64,000 nucleotides of DNA from Liopterus haemorrhoidalis (Eukaryota; Arthropoda; Insecta; Coleoptera; Dytiscidae). A program made the translations under genes and the position numbers. The notes under the pieces were generated by a model. The model was not told the DNA's origin. It did not search any database and saw nothing but the letters and a program-made list of their open reading frames with translations. The stretch is from the NCBI GenBank assembly GCA_963971575.1, contig OZ020625.1, positions 16,646,829-16,710,828 of the forward strand, read 5' to 3'. Positions within the stretch are counted from its first letter, which is position 1. Every line of letters starts with the position of its first letter. This document shows, piece after piece, positions 23,029-33,925 of the stretch.

Positions 23029-23428
23029 ATGCAAATTTAAGGTGTATTAAAGAAATACAAATCTTAAATAAAATTTGATACTATTTAAATGTAATACTTC
23101 TAAAATTGCAAAAATTGAATTCCAATCCCGCATTCTAGAATAATTTAGAATATGCCATATATAATCAAACTAACTAATAATTTTGACAAGGAATGAAAAT
23201 GAACAATAAATAATAACAATTTAGGATAAATAATATAAGGATTAATAAATTTATAACATAATTCTATTAAATCTCTACTAAAGCTGTGATCTGTGATCAG
23301 CAGCGAGGTGGTAGATCAAGATGAAGTTTCTTCTTATTCGTAGGCTCCTCCCTCAGCTCGGGTGCTCCTGATCTCCGCCCAACACCGATTTCTATCGACT
23401 ACTTCACGGTCTGTATCTTTATATTATA
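23029..23428. other. A+T-rich spacer
   Basis: I see no gene here. 23281-23410 is less A+T-rich (GAGGTGGTAGATCAAGATGA; CTCCCTCAGCTCGGGTGCTC) but has no recognisable frame or RNA motif. Confidence 0.5.
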
Positions 23429-23947
23429 GTCGGATTGCTGATAAGTGACTGTTCGTTGCTACAAGTATCGATATTCAATACTATATGCTTTCTCTGTCTA
23501 TATCATTATAATTATTTGCATACCCATAGTAACGTATATTGACCCAAGTTGACAACTAACCTTCAAAATTATTTGAATGAAAAACAAAGCATTAGAAAGA
23601 AACAGCATTATTCGTAGATATCTTTACTAATTAGCGCGAAAATAAATTTACAGCAGTAGTCAAACAAACAAAATTATTAATTTTAAGGTTATAATTATAA
23701 ATAAGGAAAAATTTATACTCATACGTAAATTTTGGATTATAATTTGTTGTTTATTCCAGCAGATTTAAAATTAAAGTTTGTGAATTTAATAATTGGCCGC
23801 AAGCCATATTTTAATTAATATTTATTACCAGACACTGACAGTTAAGACAAATAACATTTTTAAAATCGCTGAAAAATGGTAACTAGATTATTATATGAAT
23901 GCACTACTTGATACATACATGTAACAGTCACCTATCAGCAATCCGAC
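23429..23947. mobile_element. MITE with TA target duplication (Tc1/mariner-type)
   Basis: Inverted ends of about 27 bp: the left begins GTCGGATTGCTGATAAGTGA, and the right ends TCACCTATCAGCAATCCGAC, with one mismatch over the stretch. TA stands on both sides. It is 519 bp with no transposase frame, so it is non-autonomous. Confidence 0.8.
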
Positions 23948-23952
23948 TATAT

Positions 23953-25440
23953 TAGCTTACTAAAAAGTTACTTGACTGGCCGTATACAGTATACCTATGT
24001 GAACAACGTTCTAAGCGATTCTGGTAACACCTCTGTGGGAGTTCTTCAAGGAACAGTTTTATGCCCACTTCTCTTTTTATTGTATATCAATGACCTTTTG
24101 TCACTTCAATTGTCAGGTCGCTTGGTTGCTTTTGCCGATGATACTGTATACTATGTGTCAGGGAACTCATTGGATGAGGTTTTTAATAATATATCCGAAT
24201 ATTTAAATAAAATTAAACTTTGGCTAGACACTAATTTATTAACTCTTAATCTATATAAAACGTATATAGTCCCATTTGTTTCTCATTCTAGCAAACTCCC
24301 CAGTAATCTAGTCATACATGATGCTAGTTGCCAACAAAAGAAATTACCCTGTTTATGCAACAATATTACAGAGATTAAATTATCTATAAAATAACTGGGA
24401 ATTTATCTAGATAGTTTACTTAGCTGGAAATCTCATATTAACTATATTACAGATAAGATAAGAAAATTGTCCTATGTTTTTAGAAATTTGAAATTTTGCC
24501 TAAATTTTGCTGTCCTAAAAATGATATATTTTGGGTTTGCGCAGTCAATTCTGAATTATGGCATTATCTTTTGGGGCGGGGCAGTTAAGACTACAATAAA
24601 TAAAATTAAGGTTGCCCAAAAGATGATTCTTAAATTAATGTTGAATAAACCCAAAAGATACTCATCTAAACTTTTATTTGACAATGCCGGTATCCTGTGT
24701 ATTAATCATCTCTATATTTTAAATATCACCCGGTTTTTTCACAACCATAAACATAAGTTCTATAACATAATTAATTCTCATTTACACAGTCATTCCTATA
24801 ATACTAGAGGTAAATCAAAAGGTTTTTCTAAATCATCTCGCACAAAAAAGAATGTTAGTAACGGATATTTCATGAATAAGTTGCCTAAATTGTACAACTA
24901 TTTACCCAGTGAGATTAAACCAAATTTTCTCTCTCTTTCATGTGTATCTTTCAAACGTAAAATGAAAAATTGATTATTCAATACCTCAACTGAACTGCTC
25001 AATAAAATTCTTCTTAACCCATAAATTTCTAAATTTTTTAGTTATCTGTTGTTGCTTATTGCTAACTTTATTTATTAATTTATTATTTATGTATGTATGT
25101 ATATATATATGTAAGTGCTATGTATATGTATATATATATATATTTTTTCTACTATGATGTCAGTAACAGATCATCTTTTTTCTCATATTTGATTGTGTTT
25201 TAATTAATTGAATAGTATTTAATGTTTTGTCACCACAAGATATTGCATATCTCTTGTGACTTATTATTTTTTTTTTTGTAAATTAGTACAAAAATTCAGT
25301 TTATTTTGTGTGATGGAAGTATGTACCATTGATATTTTTTATATTTTCTGTAAATTTTCTTTTACTTAATAATATTGTACTAACCATGTGTGAATTAATT
25401 AATAAATTTATTATTATTATTATTATTATTATATTAATAT
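23953..25440 (+). pseudogene. CR1/L2-like LINE, 3' half
   Basis: The frame opens inside the RT fingers/palm (KSYLTGRIQYTYVNNVLS), with GVLQGTVLCPLLFLLYINDL and the catalytic FADDTVYY. A stop at 24391-24393 interrupts it. The frame at 24467-24973 holds the thumb and C-terminal part (LNYGIIFWGG, SYNTRGKSKGF, NYLPSEI). The 3' UTR ends in (ATT)n at about 25405-25433, a tail type known for CR1/L2-like LINEs. It lacks the endonuclease and N-terminal RT, and is 5' truncated close to the MITE. Confidence 0.8.
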
Positions 25441-25960
25441 AGACCAAAAGGTCTAAAAGAGAGCCTAAAAGTGAATTTAGCGTTTAACAAACAGGTCATT
25501 GCACTGTGGACATCAATTACAATAAAGAAAGAAGAATATACAAGTAAGATGTAATGCGGCTCTGAAAGTTTTAAATTCTGTGTAATTCATTCGATCCGAA
25601 TTTATCGTACAGACACCCAGTCCTTTATCACCAACAAAATTCTTTAAAAATCCTTTTTAAAAAGTCGACAAATACACTAATTATTTCTCAATCCTTTTCT
25701 TTATATTTATTGATCTAGAATAAATTGCTTGTGTCATTAACAAAATTTCCAGAATGAAACAAATGTTTATCTGCTCTTCTTTATTTGTATATTTTGCCTT
25801 TCCCGAGACTGAGTCGCAAGTAACCAAGTCGTAGCCAACGCGTTTTATTTAACAATTAGACCAACAGAATAACAGTTCTGACTAACTGGTTGCCTAATCT
25901 TTACAAAAAAATAAATATTCAAATTTTTTTTCATAACAGGATGACTACGTTTAACCTTAC
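25441..25960. other. Non-coding stretch 3' of the phosphatase exon
   Basis: On the phosphatase strand this is downstream of the splice donor at 25960, so it should be intron and possibly further exon. I could not find a convincing acceptor plus coding segment. Reading through the donor would add KVKRSHPVMKK and a short tail up to a stop at 25845, which is more likely intron. Confidence 0.5.
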
Positions 25961-27176
25961 CTGGTCTCGGTTCAAGGTGGATTTTGTCGAAATATTCTTG
26001 CGTGTACTTGGTCGCACTTAAACTCATCGAAGAAGTTGATTCTGAGCTTGCAGCTGCTTGGCCACACTCTTGCCCGTTTCTAACTCCCTCGTAACGTGTT
26101 AATATTTGTAATCCTGTGGATTGTTGAGTGATGCTCTCCGGCGTAGGCACAGGTTGTGGAGTTGTTTCTGTTGTCGTTGTAGCCACTGGCAGTTTTTGTA
26201 TAACGTGAGCAGTTAGTGGCTCAGGCCGGTCAAATATCAATGTTACAACACTTGTATTGTCTGCAAACATGCTTGTACTATTCCAACGTTCCAGAGCGCA
26301 TTCCATCAGGCTTATGGACGGGTTTTTACTACCCGCATCTGCCTCTGCTAACACAGACATGGCATTGTGTTGTTCGGCCGCTTGCACTATACTAACAGCA
26401 TTAACAGGTGTTATCATCTTCCATATACCGTCCGTACCGAATATCAAACACCTAAACGTGTCTATAGATATGTTTATGACTTGCGTGTCCGGCACTGGAC
26501 TCACTGCGAACTTGTTGTTTGCCGCATTTAAGCTCCATAAATCGCCCAGACTGCGCGCTACAGTCAGGAACGGAATTTCATCGAATGGTGTGCTTTGGGT
26601 AATGGGTCCTCTGTGCCCAATCTGTGGACGATACCACACTACCTTTGATACTCCTTGTTGCGTAACAACTTTGCCACCGCACTGTTCTATTCGTTGCAGT
26701 TCGGCTCGGCATTCGGGTTTGTGGTCATGGGTTAAACGTTCAGCTAGCCAGTTTTGGTGACCAAGTTGCTGGTAGCCTAGTATGATGCCAGAGTCGCCGA
26801 CGTGGCCCGTGTAGATTTTGCCGCGACGGATAAATGCTACACTAGCTGTGGTGCCCGCTACACTAGGCAAGCCGCTGGCCGTTCGCGGCCACTTATCTTG
26901 CTCTTTCCACATTGCTAGGTGTGTATTGATGAAGCCTGCGCGTATCGCCTTCAAAACATCATCGTCCCGTTCGCTCATAAACGATTTTTCGCGGACTATT
27001 GATGCCATTAAATGTTCTTTGGCGAAGGCGGCCGCTTCCGAGCCATTATGACCATCGAATATGCCGATGAAGGCGTACTCTAAGTCTTTTCCATCGTCGG
27101 TGTGCTGGTAGACCACCGACAAGAAATCTTCCATTTGTGCGTTGCGTCCTTGCTGAGAATAGCTCGACACGCGCAT
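25961..27176 (-). CDS. PP2C-family Ser/Thr phosphatase, PPM1D/Wip1-like (5' coding exon)
   Basis: Metal-dependent protein phosphatase; the PPM1D branch dephosphorylates stress-signalling kinases in animals. ATG at 27176 starts MRVSSYSQQGRNAQMEDF; the 20 codons upstream lack an ATG. PP2C motifs in order: MED (15-17), FIGIFDGHNG (metal-binding D41), SVAGTTASVAF, YTGHVGDSGIILG, LTHDHKP, IPFLTVARSLGDLWS, LIFGTDGIWKM and ADNTSVVTL. The basic insert region VVWYRPQIGHRGPITQS next to the active site is typical of PPM1D. A P/T/Q/S-rich tail follows. The exon ends at codon 405 plus one base, at CCAG|GTAAGG, a strong donor. No later exon was found. All catalytic blocks are intact, so the gene is probably functional. 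Confidence 0.88.
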
Positions 27177-27633
27177 TTTCACTCCAATTGAACGCTTGCA
27201 CGATCTTAAAGACTCACAAAACGTTATTGTACGCAATTACACAACACTCGATATACGCGAGAGAAACGCACGTAAACATGCAATAACATTATTCACACGA
27301 TCCACGACACAGCCTTGTTATTGACGATTTCGAGGGAACTGAATAACTGACGTTCAACAAGAACTCAAAGCTCTTTCGATCAGCGCTCAGACACACTTTC
27401 ACTCTAGTCCCCTTACTGCGCCCAATACTTTGGCAACACCCATAAGTCCATATTCTTCCCGACCGCTTTTGCGTTCTGGATCGGCTTCTTCCGTTAATAA
27501 TCGAGTATAATCGCAATACGTTTTTTTTTGAAAACATGACTAAAAGTTTGTTGTTTTTGTTTGAAGAATTTTATGTTCCATATAAATTCGTTCCTGATTT
27601 GAAGTAATGGAAAACAACAATATGAATTGTATA
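27177..27633. other. 5' flank of the phosphatase gene
   Basis: Upstream of the ATG on the minus strand. Short frames here (for example at 27289-27537) have no recognisable domain and are probably 5' UTR/promoter. I see no TATA box that I would defend. Confidence 0.4.
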
Positions 27634-28374
27634 AGGTGCGTTCGGCATAAGCTAATAATCTACACATTTTGCATAATTTACACAAGAAGCGTTCGTCATA
27701 ATGTTTCTGTGTGCTTTGTGCTGCCGAAGATCGTTCGGCATATACTGTGCAGTGCAGTTTGTGTTGCACAATCGTCACAAGTTCAGATCGTACGGCAGTC
27801 TGGGCAATAGTGTTTTTCGCGGTAAAAATACTAATTTATTATTTCTACAAAACAATATGAGTGAAAACAATCAAGATATCATTGTTTATGCCTGCATATT
27901 TGCAAAATAAATAGTAAAGACATGAACCTCATGGTGGCACATGTAAATACACTCAAAAATACTTAAAAATTTCTGGATACAAGCGGAAATGTACTTTAAA
28001 TTGATTTGTAATTATGTTTAGAACAGTACTCTCTGTATATTGAAACATTTTTTCCAAAATATTTTCTGGTTTGGAAAATTCTTCTGAATTGTCTTCCTCA
28101 TCAAATAAAATTTCTTTTATATTACTTAAAAGCATCACAAAACCTTCACGCGTCATTTATATATTATCGTACAAAACAATTAGCAGGAGACAGACTTGAT
28201 GTAATCACACACATATAATTCATTTGTTTACTAAAAAAAATTGGTTATAATAATAGTCTGAATAACTGCACAATCAGAACAAAGCGTTCGTATTTGACAA
28301 TGTGCACAGTGGTCACGTGACAAAAATCTTGCACAACACAGAATTAACACTGCACAGTTATGCCGAACGCACCT
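27634..28374. mobile_element. MITE-like element with AGGTGCGTTCGGCATAA ends
   Basis: The left end AGGTGCGTTCGGCATAA is matched by the right end TTATGCCGAACGCACCT, a perfect 17-bp inverted pair. ATA lies outside on both sides, a possible 3-bp duplication as made by PIF/Harbinger elements. Variants of the terminal motif recur inside (CGTTCGTCATAA, TCGTTCGGCATATA). A 67-codon minus-strand frame at 27953-28156 (MTREGFVMLLSNIKEI onward) may be a remnant. Superfamily assignment is inference. Confidence 0.65.
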
Positions 28375-28524
28375 ATAATAGATTTTGCATGTGAGTTTGC
28401 AACAAAATAAATTATGAGAACTGACAAGAACTGAAGTGACGTCTTGTGGTATATTTTGGAACTAGTACGAATGATATGGTACTGGGTGTGATTAATTTGT
28501 TTCCATTGTTTGTATGTGTGAAGT

Positions 28525-29347
28525 TAGGGTGACCAACCGTACTCTTTAAAGAGTACATGTACTCTTTTTGAGCAAATAAAATTATGTACTCTTACTTTTT
28601 CTAAAAATTCAATAAAAGTACTCTGTTTTAAAAAAATTGAAGAAATGAAGAATTTTCAAAATTGTCAGCTGATTCAAAATGGATTAATTAGTTTGAAGAA
28701 AGAAATCAAACAACATCTTCAGAATTCCGAAAGAATTCATTTTTTTTCGCGATTCCAGCGCACAACGCATATGCGGAAATGATTTTCAGCATAATGAAGA
28801 GTATTTGGACTGGTGATAGAAACAGACTCTTGCCAGAATCAGTAAAAAACTTACTGATGGTACAATTTAATTTTAAAAATTTTAATTGTGAACAATTTTT
28901 TAAATATTGTGTGGACAATAAAAATTTGTTAAAAGGTGTGAGGAGCAAAACCAAATATCTATGATTTTGCTGATCGTTCGTGACTAAATTACGTTTTGTT
29001 CGTCCTATAATATGTTTTGTAATATTTATATAGTTTATTTTTGTTTACATTGTGTATTTTGATTTTTTATTTACACGTATTTTGTATCTTAGGAATTTTT
29101 CGTTCGTAAGTTACGTTTTGTTCGTCGTATAATATGTTTTGTAATAAGTATATTGTTTATTTTGATTTTTTAAATACACGTATTTCTTATCTTAGCAATT
29201 TTATTATTTATTAAATATATAAATGACTATTGACGAAAATGATAAGACGATAGTTAGTAGGTATGTAGGAATTGCTATATAAAATATGGGTACGATTTTT
29301 TTAAAAGAAATGTACTCATTTTGAGCTGGGCTGAGTTGGTAACCCTA
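28525..29347 (+). mobile_element. Non-autonomous hAT element
   Basis: The ends TAGGGTGACCAAC and GTTGGTAACCCTA are inverted with one base out of step. A perfect 8-bp duplication TGTGAAGT flanks it at 28517-28524 and 29348-29355, as hAT transposases make. It is 823 bp. It keeps only the C-terminal dimerisation part of the transposase. Confidence 0.88.
28735..28964 (+). pseudogene. hAT transposase C-terminal (dimerisation) remnant
   Basis: The frame reads IPAHNAYAEMIFSIMKSIWT, then RNRLLPESVKNLL, then CEQFFKYCVDNKNLL. This is the hAT C-terminal block (canonical AERxFS...W...RNRL). The rest of the transposase, including the BED finger and catalytic core, is absent. Confidence 0.75.
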
Positions 29348-29530
29348 TGTGAAGTGAAGAAGTGAAGAAAAGATTTAAAAATTTAATGAAACGTCTCAAA
29401 AATCGCGACAGAATATTATGGGGATGTTTACATTTTACTAGGTAAATTATTTATATTTTTTAGTAATTTATTAGTATTTTTATAAATGAACTATGTGAAG
29501 TTAATAAGACATCATTATCGTACATATATA

Positions 29531-30816
29531 CCAGGTCTACAAGTATGAAATGCGGATTTTTTTTTTTTTTAATAAAACACATTATACTCAAAAGAATAGT
29601 AAAAGTTTAATTATTCAAAGTATGCTCCATTAGAAGTTATACATTTTTCCCATCTTTCAGGCAATTTGTGAATACCTCGCCAGTAGAACTCTTCCCCTTT
29701 CCCCGCAAACCATTCATATAGCCATTCTTTCATATTTTCATAAGAACAAAAGTGCTGCTCGACAAATGCGTAACCCATCGATGCGAACAAGTGGTAATCT
29801 GAAGGGGCCAAGTCTGGTGAGTACGCGGCATGGGGTAGCACTTCCCACTTGAGTGCCTCCAATGTGTTGCAAACTGCTTTCGCCTTATGTGATGGAGCGT
29901 TATCGTGAAGAAAGATTATCTTGTGCTGTCTTCTTTCGTATCCTGGTCGTTTTATGAGCAGCGAATGATTCAATTCGAACAGTTGTTGTTGGTAGCGTTG
30001 GGTATTAACTGTTTCACCAGGTTTTAACAATTCATAATAGACCACACCCTTTTGGTCCCACCAAGTACAGAGCATTGTCTTTTTGCCAAAGCGATTCGGT
30101 CTTGCAGTTGATGTGGATGGTGAGCCTGGGTTCACCCATGAATTTTGCGTTTAGGATTTTCAAAATAAATCCATTTTTCATCGCCAGTAATGACACTATG
30201 CAAAAAAGAATTTCTTTTGTATCGTGCAAGCAAAATTTCACAAGTTTTTGCGTTTTTCTATCTGCCTCTCATTTAATGCATGTGGAACCCATCTGCCGAC
30301 TTTCTGGATCTTACCCATCTCCCGCAGCCGATTTGAAACAGCTTGTTGACTAACGCCTAACTGCTCTGCTAGTTGTTTTTGTGATTGACTATCGTCTTCC
30401 TGTAGCAATGTTTCAAATTTTGTATCTTCATATTTTTTTGGAGGTTTTCCATGTTCTTTGTCTGTAAGATCAAAGTCACCACTTTTGAAACACCGAAACC
30501 ATCGTTTACACGTATCTTGCGATGGAGCATATTCACCATAAGCTTCTCGAAGCAGTCGGTATGATTCAGCAGCAGTTTTTTTCAAATGAAAACAAAACTG
30601 TAGTACTGTCCGCGAATGTTCTTTATTTGACACATAATTTGACATTTTTAACACAGTAAAACAAAACTATATGATCACTTTTCAAATTATAACCTATACG
30701 CATTTGACACTTAATGATAACTTAACAAAACGCCATATGTGTTGAAACTTTGATCTATACACACTGTTTGCGCGGCAAGTTTGAAAAATATCCGCATTTC
30801 ATACTTGTAGACCTGG
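29531..30816 (-). mobile_element. Mariner element, full length but broken
   Basis: Size 1286 bp, typical for mariner. The ends CCAGGTCTACAAGTATGAAA and TTTCATACTTGTAGACCTGG are inverted over about 27 bp (through ATGCGGAT/ATCCGCAT). TA lies on both sides. It encodes a mariner transposase on the minus strand. Confidence 0.93.
29611..30654 (-). pseudogene. Mariner transposase (DD34D), two compensating frameshifts
   Basis: ATG at 30654. The N-terminal helix-turn-helix half carries KKTAAESYRLLREAYGEYAP, TCKRWFRCFKSGDFD, and the linker GRWVPH. Catalytic blocks: ITGDEKWIYF (first D), FLHDNAPSH (second D) and AAYSPDLAPSDYHLF (third D), followed by IHKLPERWEKC. The frame is lost near 30247 and regained near 30143; the first catalytic block lies in the shifted part. 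The nominal length matches the 345-350 aa family size, so the ends are native. The overall pattern suits the mellifera/mauritiana side of mariner; I did not decide between subfamilies. Confidence 0.9.
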
Positions 30817-30853
30817 TAATTAGCAAGTGTGTGTATGTGATCTGGGACGAGAG

Positions 30854-31953
30854 TAGGGATGGGAATTTATTTTTGAATATCGATATATGCGCGATTCGAT
30901 ACATCGTAAGTGTGATATCGATATTCGATATATATCGAAGTAAAAATATCGATATTTTCGATATATCGAAATAACAAACACGTAACATGTAAGTTATATA
31001 AATTACATATTTTTTGGTTGGCTTGGCGGAAAAAGAAGTCGCCAATTGACAGACAATCACTTTACAGTTGGTACTCACCCAGATACCAACCAACTTTCTT
31101 ATATTATTCTTGTTAACAGTTCTCTTAAGTAAATATATATATATGCTGTTCACTTTTGTAAGGCCCAACCAGATTTTTTGGTTACTTTTATAGTGTATTA
31201 CGGTCTTTAAATATCAATTAAAGATATTCCTTTCAATGTAAACCCGACTTTAGATTTATTGGTTATGATCATTATTAAGAAAGTGACATTTTTTATAATT
31301 TTTTAATACCAACATGTTAATTTCAAAAGTGCAAATTATTGAAATCAAAATGTCGTCTTACAGGCTATTTCAAACGATGAGGCGGAACTAAATGGAAATT
31401 TCGTTATTTTAGGCTGTCACGAAAAGGGACCTTGCTTGGGTTATTTCATGTTTCAGGTTTGGTATGTGAAAAATTAAAATTCTAACAGTGAAACCATGGA
31501 AACGAATGACATATGTCAAATATTTTAATACATTTTTCCATATTTTGAAGACAAAAAAATTAATAAATGGGAAATTTTTATTAAGAATGACAAAAAAACT
31601 AAAATGTAATGAAAAGGACATTTTATAATGACAATCAATTTAATCCAGAATTTGCAATGTGAGCATGATTTTCAAAGCCTAAACAAAATGACCAAAAGTC
31701 CGAATTAATTGATAAAAATTACTAGATTTCAAAAATTAGTTCCGCCTAAACGTTTGGAATAGCCTATAGTTTGTTCCTACAAAAGTGAACAGCATATATT
31801 TAAATGTAAAAAATATACAAGAATACCGATATTTTGTGCGAATATCGATATTTTGCGCGATATATCGCATTTCAAATATCGATATAAAAACATCGATATA
31901 TTTTTCTAAAGTATCGATATTTTCGATATATCGATATATCGTTCCCATCCCTA
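30854..31953. mobile_element. hAT-type MITE with ATCGATAT-rich arms
   Basis: The termini TAGGGATGGGAA / TTCCCATCCCTA are inverted and perfect over 10 bp or more, with arms of repeated ATCGATAT/CGATATATCG motifs at 30880-30975 and 31820-31945. A perfect 8-bp duplication GACGAGAG flanks it (30846-30853 and 31954-31961). Size 1100 bp including the nested MITE at 31362-31765. Short frames in it have no family features. Confidence 0.9.
31362..31765. mobile_element. MITE nested in the hAT element
   Basis: AGGCTATTTCAAACGATGAG + GCGGAACTAA at the left mirrors TTAGTTCCGCCTAAACGTTT + GGAATAGCCT at the right (about 27 of 30 bp). It is 404 bp and non-coding. A 5'-truncated relative lies at 32338-32628. 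Confidence 0.8.
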
Positions 31954-32180
31954 GACGAGAGTCCCACGACAGGACGAACCTTCAAACTTATATGTTCAGC
32001 TGGTTGCCTACATTCCATCGTGTATGTTCGGAAATGTCCGTAGTATCGTGTGTGTGTATATACATATAATGTACACAAAATGAATAAAACAGAAACTAAA
32101 GGATTCCACACACCAAAGCGGCCGCGGTGGCGGCCACGGTGGCGGACACGGTAGCGATCAGGTCTCCTCACACTAACGCG

Positions 32181-32337
32181 GTGGGAGTGGCGTAGCGTAG
32201 TGGTAACACATCTGCTCTGCGTTGCGAAGGTCTCGGGTTCGAATCCCGTTCAGGCATGGAAATTTTCTGAAATATAAATTGTCCTGGCTAATTGCCACAG
32301 CAGCAAAGGCCACAAAATTAAGAAAAAAAAAAAAAAA
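32181..32337 (+). mobile_element. tRNA-derived SINE
   Basis: The head (32188-32256) has box A TGGCGTAGCGTAGTGGTAAC and box B GGGTTCGAATCCC at normal spacing. A short body follows (TTGTCCTGGCTAATTGCCAC), then a poly(A) of about 15 at 32323-32337. I could not see a target-site duplication. The tRNA-like head does not obviously fold into a functional tRNA. Confidence 0.85.
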
Positions 32338-32628
32338 TTCCAACAATGAAACCATGGAAACGAATGACATATGTCAAACTTAAATTAATTTTCTTACATA
32401 TTTTAATGACAAAAAATAAATAAATGGGATATTTGTATTAAGAATGACACAAAAAATCAAAATATAAAGAAAATGACATTTTAAAATGATATTAACCTTA
32501 ACCAAAAAATGTTTGTTGCAAGTATGATTTACAAAGCTTAAACAAAACGGCTGAAAAGCATTATTTAAACGATGAAAGTAACTAGATTGCAAAATCTAGT
32601 TCCGCCTAATCGTTTGGAACAGACTTTA
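32338..32628 (+). mobile_element. 5'-truncated MITE copy
   Basis: TTCCAACAATGAAACCATGG onward follows the MITE at 31362-31765 from its internal TTCTAACAGTGAAACCATGG to the right end (TAGTTCCGCCTAATCGTTTG). The left half is missing; the break coincides with the SINE poly(A). Confidence 0.75.
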
Positions 32629-32825
32629 CTATCAATTTCCAAAACTTTTCCTATTTCATCCCACACTTTATTTATTTTCCTAATATTCTTGTAATCATGA
32701 TGTGCTAAGTCATACAAAATTAAATGATCCTTTACTGATCTATGATTTTTTCTGTTAAATTATCTATTTTCGACATTATTTTCTTAAATATATTCACTCT
32801 GTGGTATATAAACAATGACTATCGC

Positions 32826-32966
32826 GCGGCCTAACGCAACTTGTCGAGTTTGGCCGCCAGTGTTTGGTGATCGCCAGACTGAACGCTGCATTCGGCGCCG
32901 TTCTCAGATAGCGGAACGCTTGTATGTGCGTGGTCTCATTGTATTGTATAGGTTGCGTTAGGCCGC
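32826..32966. mobile_element. Small 141-bp MITE
   Basis: GCGGCCTAACGCAAC at 32826-32840 and GTTGCGTTAGGCCGC at 32952-32966 are a perfect 15-bp inverted pair. The interior is G+C-rich and non-coding. No duplication seen. Confidence 0.7.
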
Positions 32967-33023
32967 TCCATTATCGCCACCGTGGCCGCCACCGCGGCCG
33001 CTTTGGTGTGTGGAATCCTTAAT

Positions 33024-33270
33024 AAAGATATTTGCTTATACTGTAATAAAATACTTTGTAATAAATCTTCGTTGAAAAGGCGCATTGCAAATGTGCACGG
33101 TATTTTTAATAAAACAAATTTAAAAAAGAAAATTAGAATTAAATGTCCTAGCTGTGACGTACAATTTATTAATTTCGTAAAATTAAGGCATCATATTTAA
33201 CAAGTTCATAGAACTAAATTAGAGTGCCTTAACTTGAAATTTGATTCCCTTACGTTTATATTAACTGTAA
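33024..33270 (+). pseudogene. C2H2 zinc-finger gene remnant in the long-TIR element
   Basis: The frame reads ICLYCNKILCNKSSLKRRIA, then NVHG; next KCPSCDVQFINFVKLRHHI, then a stop and QVH; then LECLNLKFDSLTF. Two C2H2-like fingers are recognisable; in the first the first H is replaced by R, and the second is cut by TAA at 33198-33200. The layout resembles the N-terminus of Mutator-like or other transposon-borne zinc-finger proteins, which is inference. Beyond 33270 the frame is lost. Confidence 0.55.
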
Positions 33271-33683
33271 AGTAAAGAAGAGCGTGAAGAACCCACAGTG
33301 TGACTTTCATATTTTGAAAACTGAAAAGAAGGACATGAAAAAAAGACTTTTTCACATTATGTGCTAGATTGTGCCCTACAGATTTTTACAAATCATGAAA
33401 GTCGATACTGAGTTGAATGGATCATGAGTTGTTATATTGTAGGCTATATATTAAGTGAAAGTATAAGACAATATCTGATAACAGTTTATACAAATACTTT
33501 TATCTGTTTTAAATTCAGTCTCTCTTGCGCAAATTTTTTCGCTTTATTCATTTTGTTTGCGATCCTTAGTTACGAACGCACGGTATTTGTCACTGACATT
33601 TCAGAACATGTGTGATGGAACGTAGGCAACCCACTCGCGTAGTTTTGACAGTTCGTCCTGTCGCAAGACTCTCATGATCTGGG

Positions 33684-33925
33684 TAACATTGTGACGTCAT
33701 TTTTCCTAAGGTTCTCGTGATTGGCTAACTGGGGACTCTTGAGGTCTCTTGATTGATAGGTATTTTTCAGTTTTATTCTCTAAGAATCGTACATATATAA
33801 TTAGCTACCGTGTGTTAGTGATTTCGTAACACTGTGACGTCATTTTTGCTTAGGTTCTCGTGATTGGCTAACTGGGAAACAGGGTGTTCCCAGTTTGACT
33901 TGATTGACAGATATCAACAATATTT
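33684..33925 (+). repeat. CRE plus CCAAT-box module, two copies
   Basis: TGTGACGTCATTTTTCCTAA, then GGTTCTCGTGATTGGCTAAC and TGGGGAC at about 33691; it recurs at about 33836 with small changes (TTTTTGCTTAGG; AACTGGGAAAC). Each has a palindromic TGACGTCA (CRE) and, about 25 bp on, ATTGG (inverted CCAAT). A third copy is at about 35944-35990. Function as a promoter is not shown. Confidence 0.75.

Larger units (their letters stand above)
32101..33018. repeat. GC-rich 44-bp perfect inverted repeat pair
   Basis: 32101-32144 and 32975-33018 are exact reverse complements. They begin GGATTCCACACACCAAAGCG and continue with GCCGCGGTGGCGGCCACGGT. Each contains a NotI-type GCGGCCGC and several CpGs, very different from the surrounding A+T-rich sequence. 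They enclose the SINE, two MITEs and unique sequence, and lie inside the long-TIR element. Confidence 0.85.
30847..33675. mobile_element. Long-TIR DNA transposon, probably Mutator-like, with nested insertions
   Basis: Imperfect terminal inverted repeats of about 110 bp: the left (30847-30853 continuing at 31962-32040 after a hAT insertion) reads CCACGACAGGACGAAC then GGTTGCCTACATTCCATCGT; the right (33585-33675) reads ACGTAGGCAACCCACTCGCG then GTTCGTCCTGTCG. GATCTGGG is duplicated outside (30839-30846; 33676-33683). Long TIRs, an 8-9 bp duplication and a zinc-finger ORF inside suggest a MULE; that class is inference. About 1.7 kb remains when the hAT is removed. Confidence 0.7.

Noticed and set aside
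26257..27051. Plus-strand frames opposite the phosphatase exon
   Set aside because: Shadow frames; all PP2C motifs are on the minus strand.
32188..32256. A functional tRNA gene
   Set aside because: A and B boxes are good, but a SINE body and poly(A) follow directly and the cloverleaf is not convincing.
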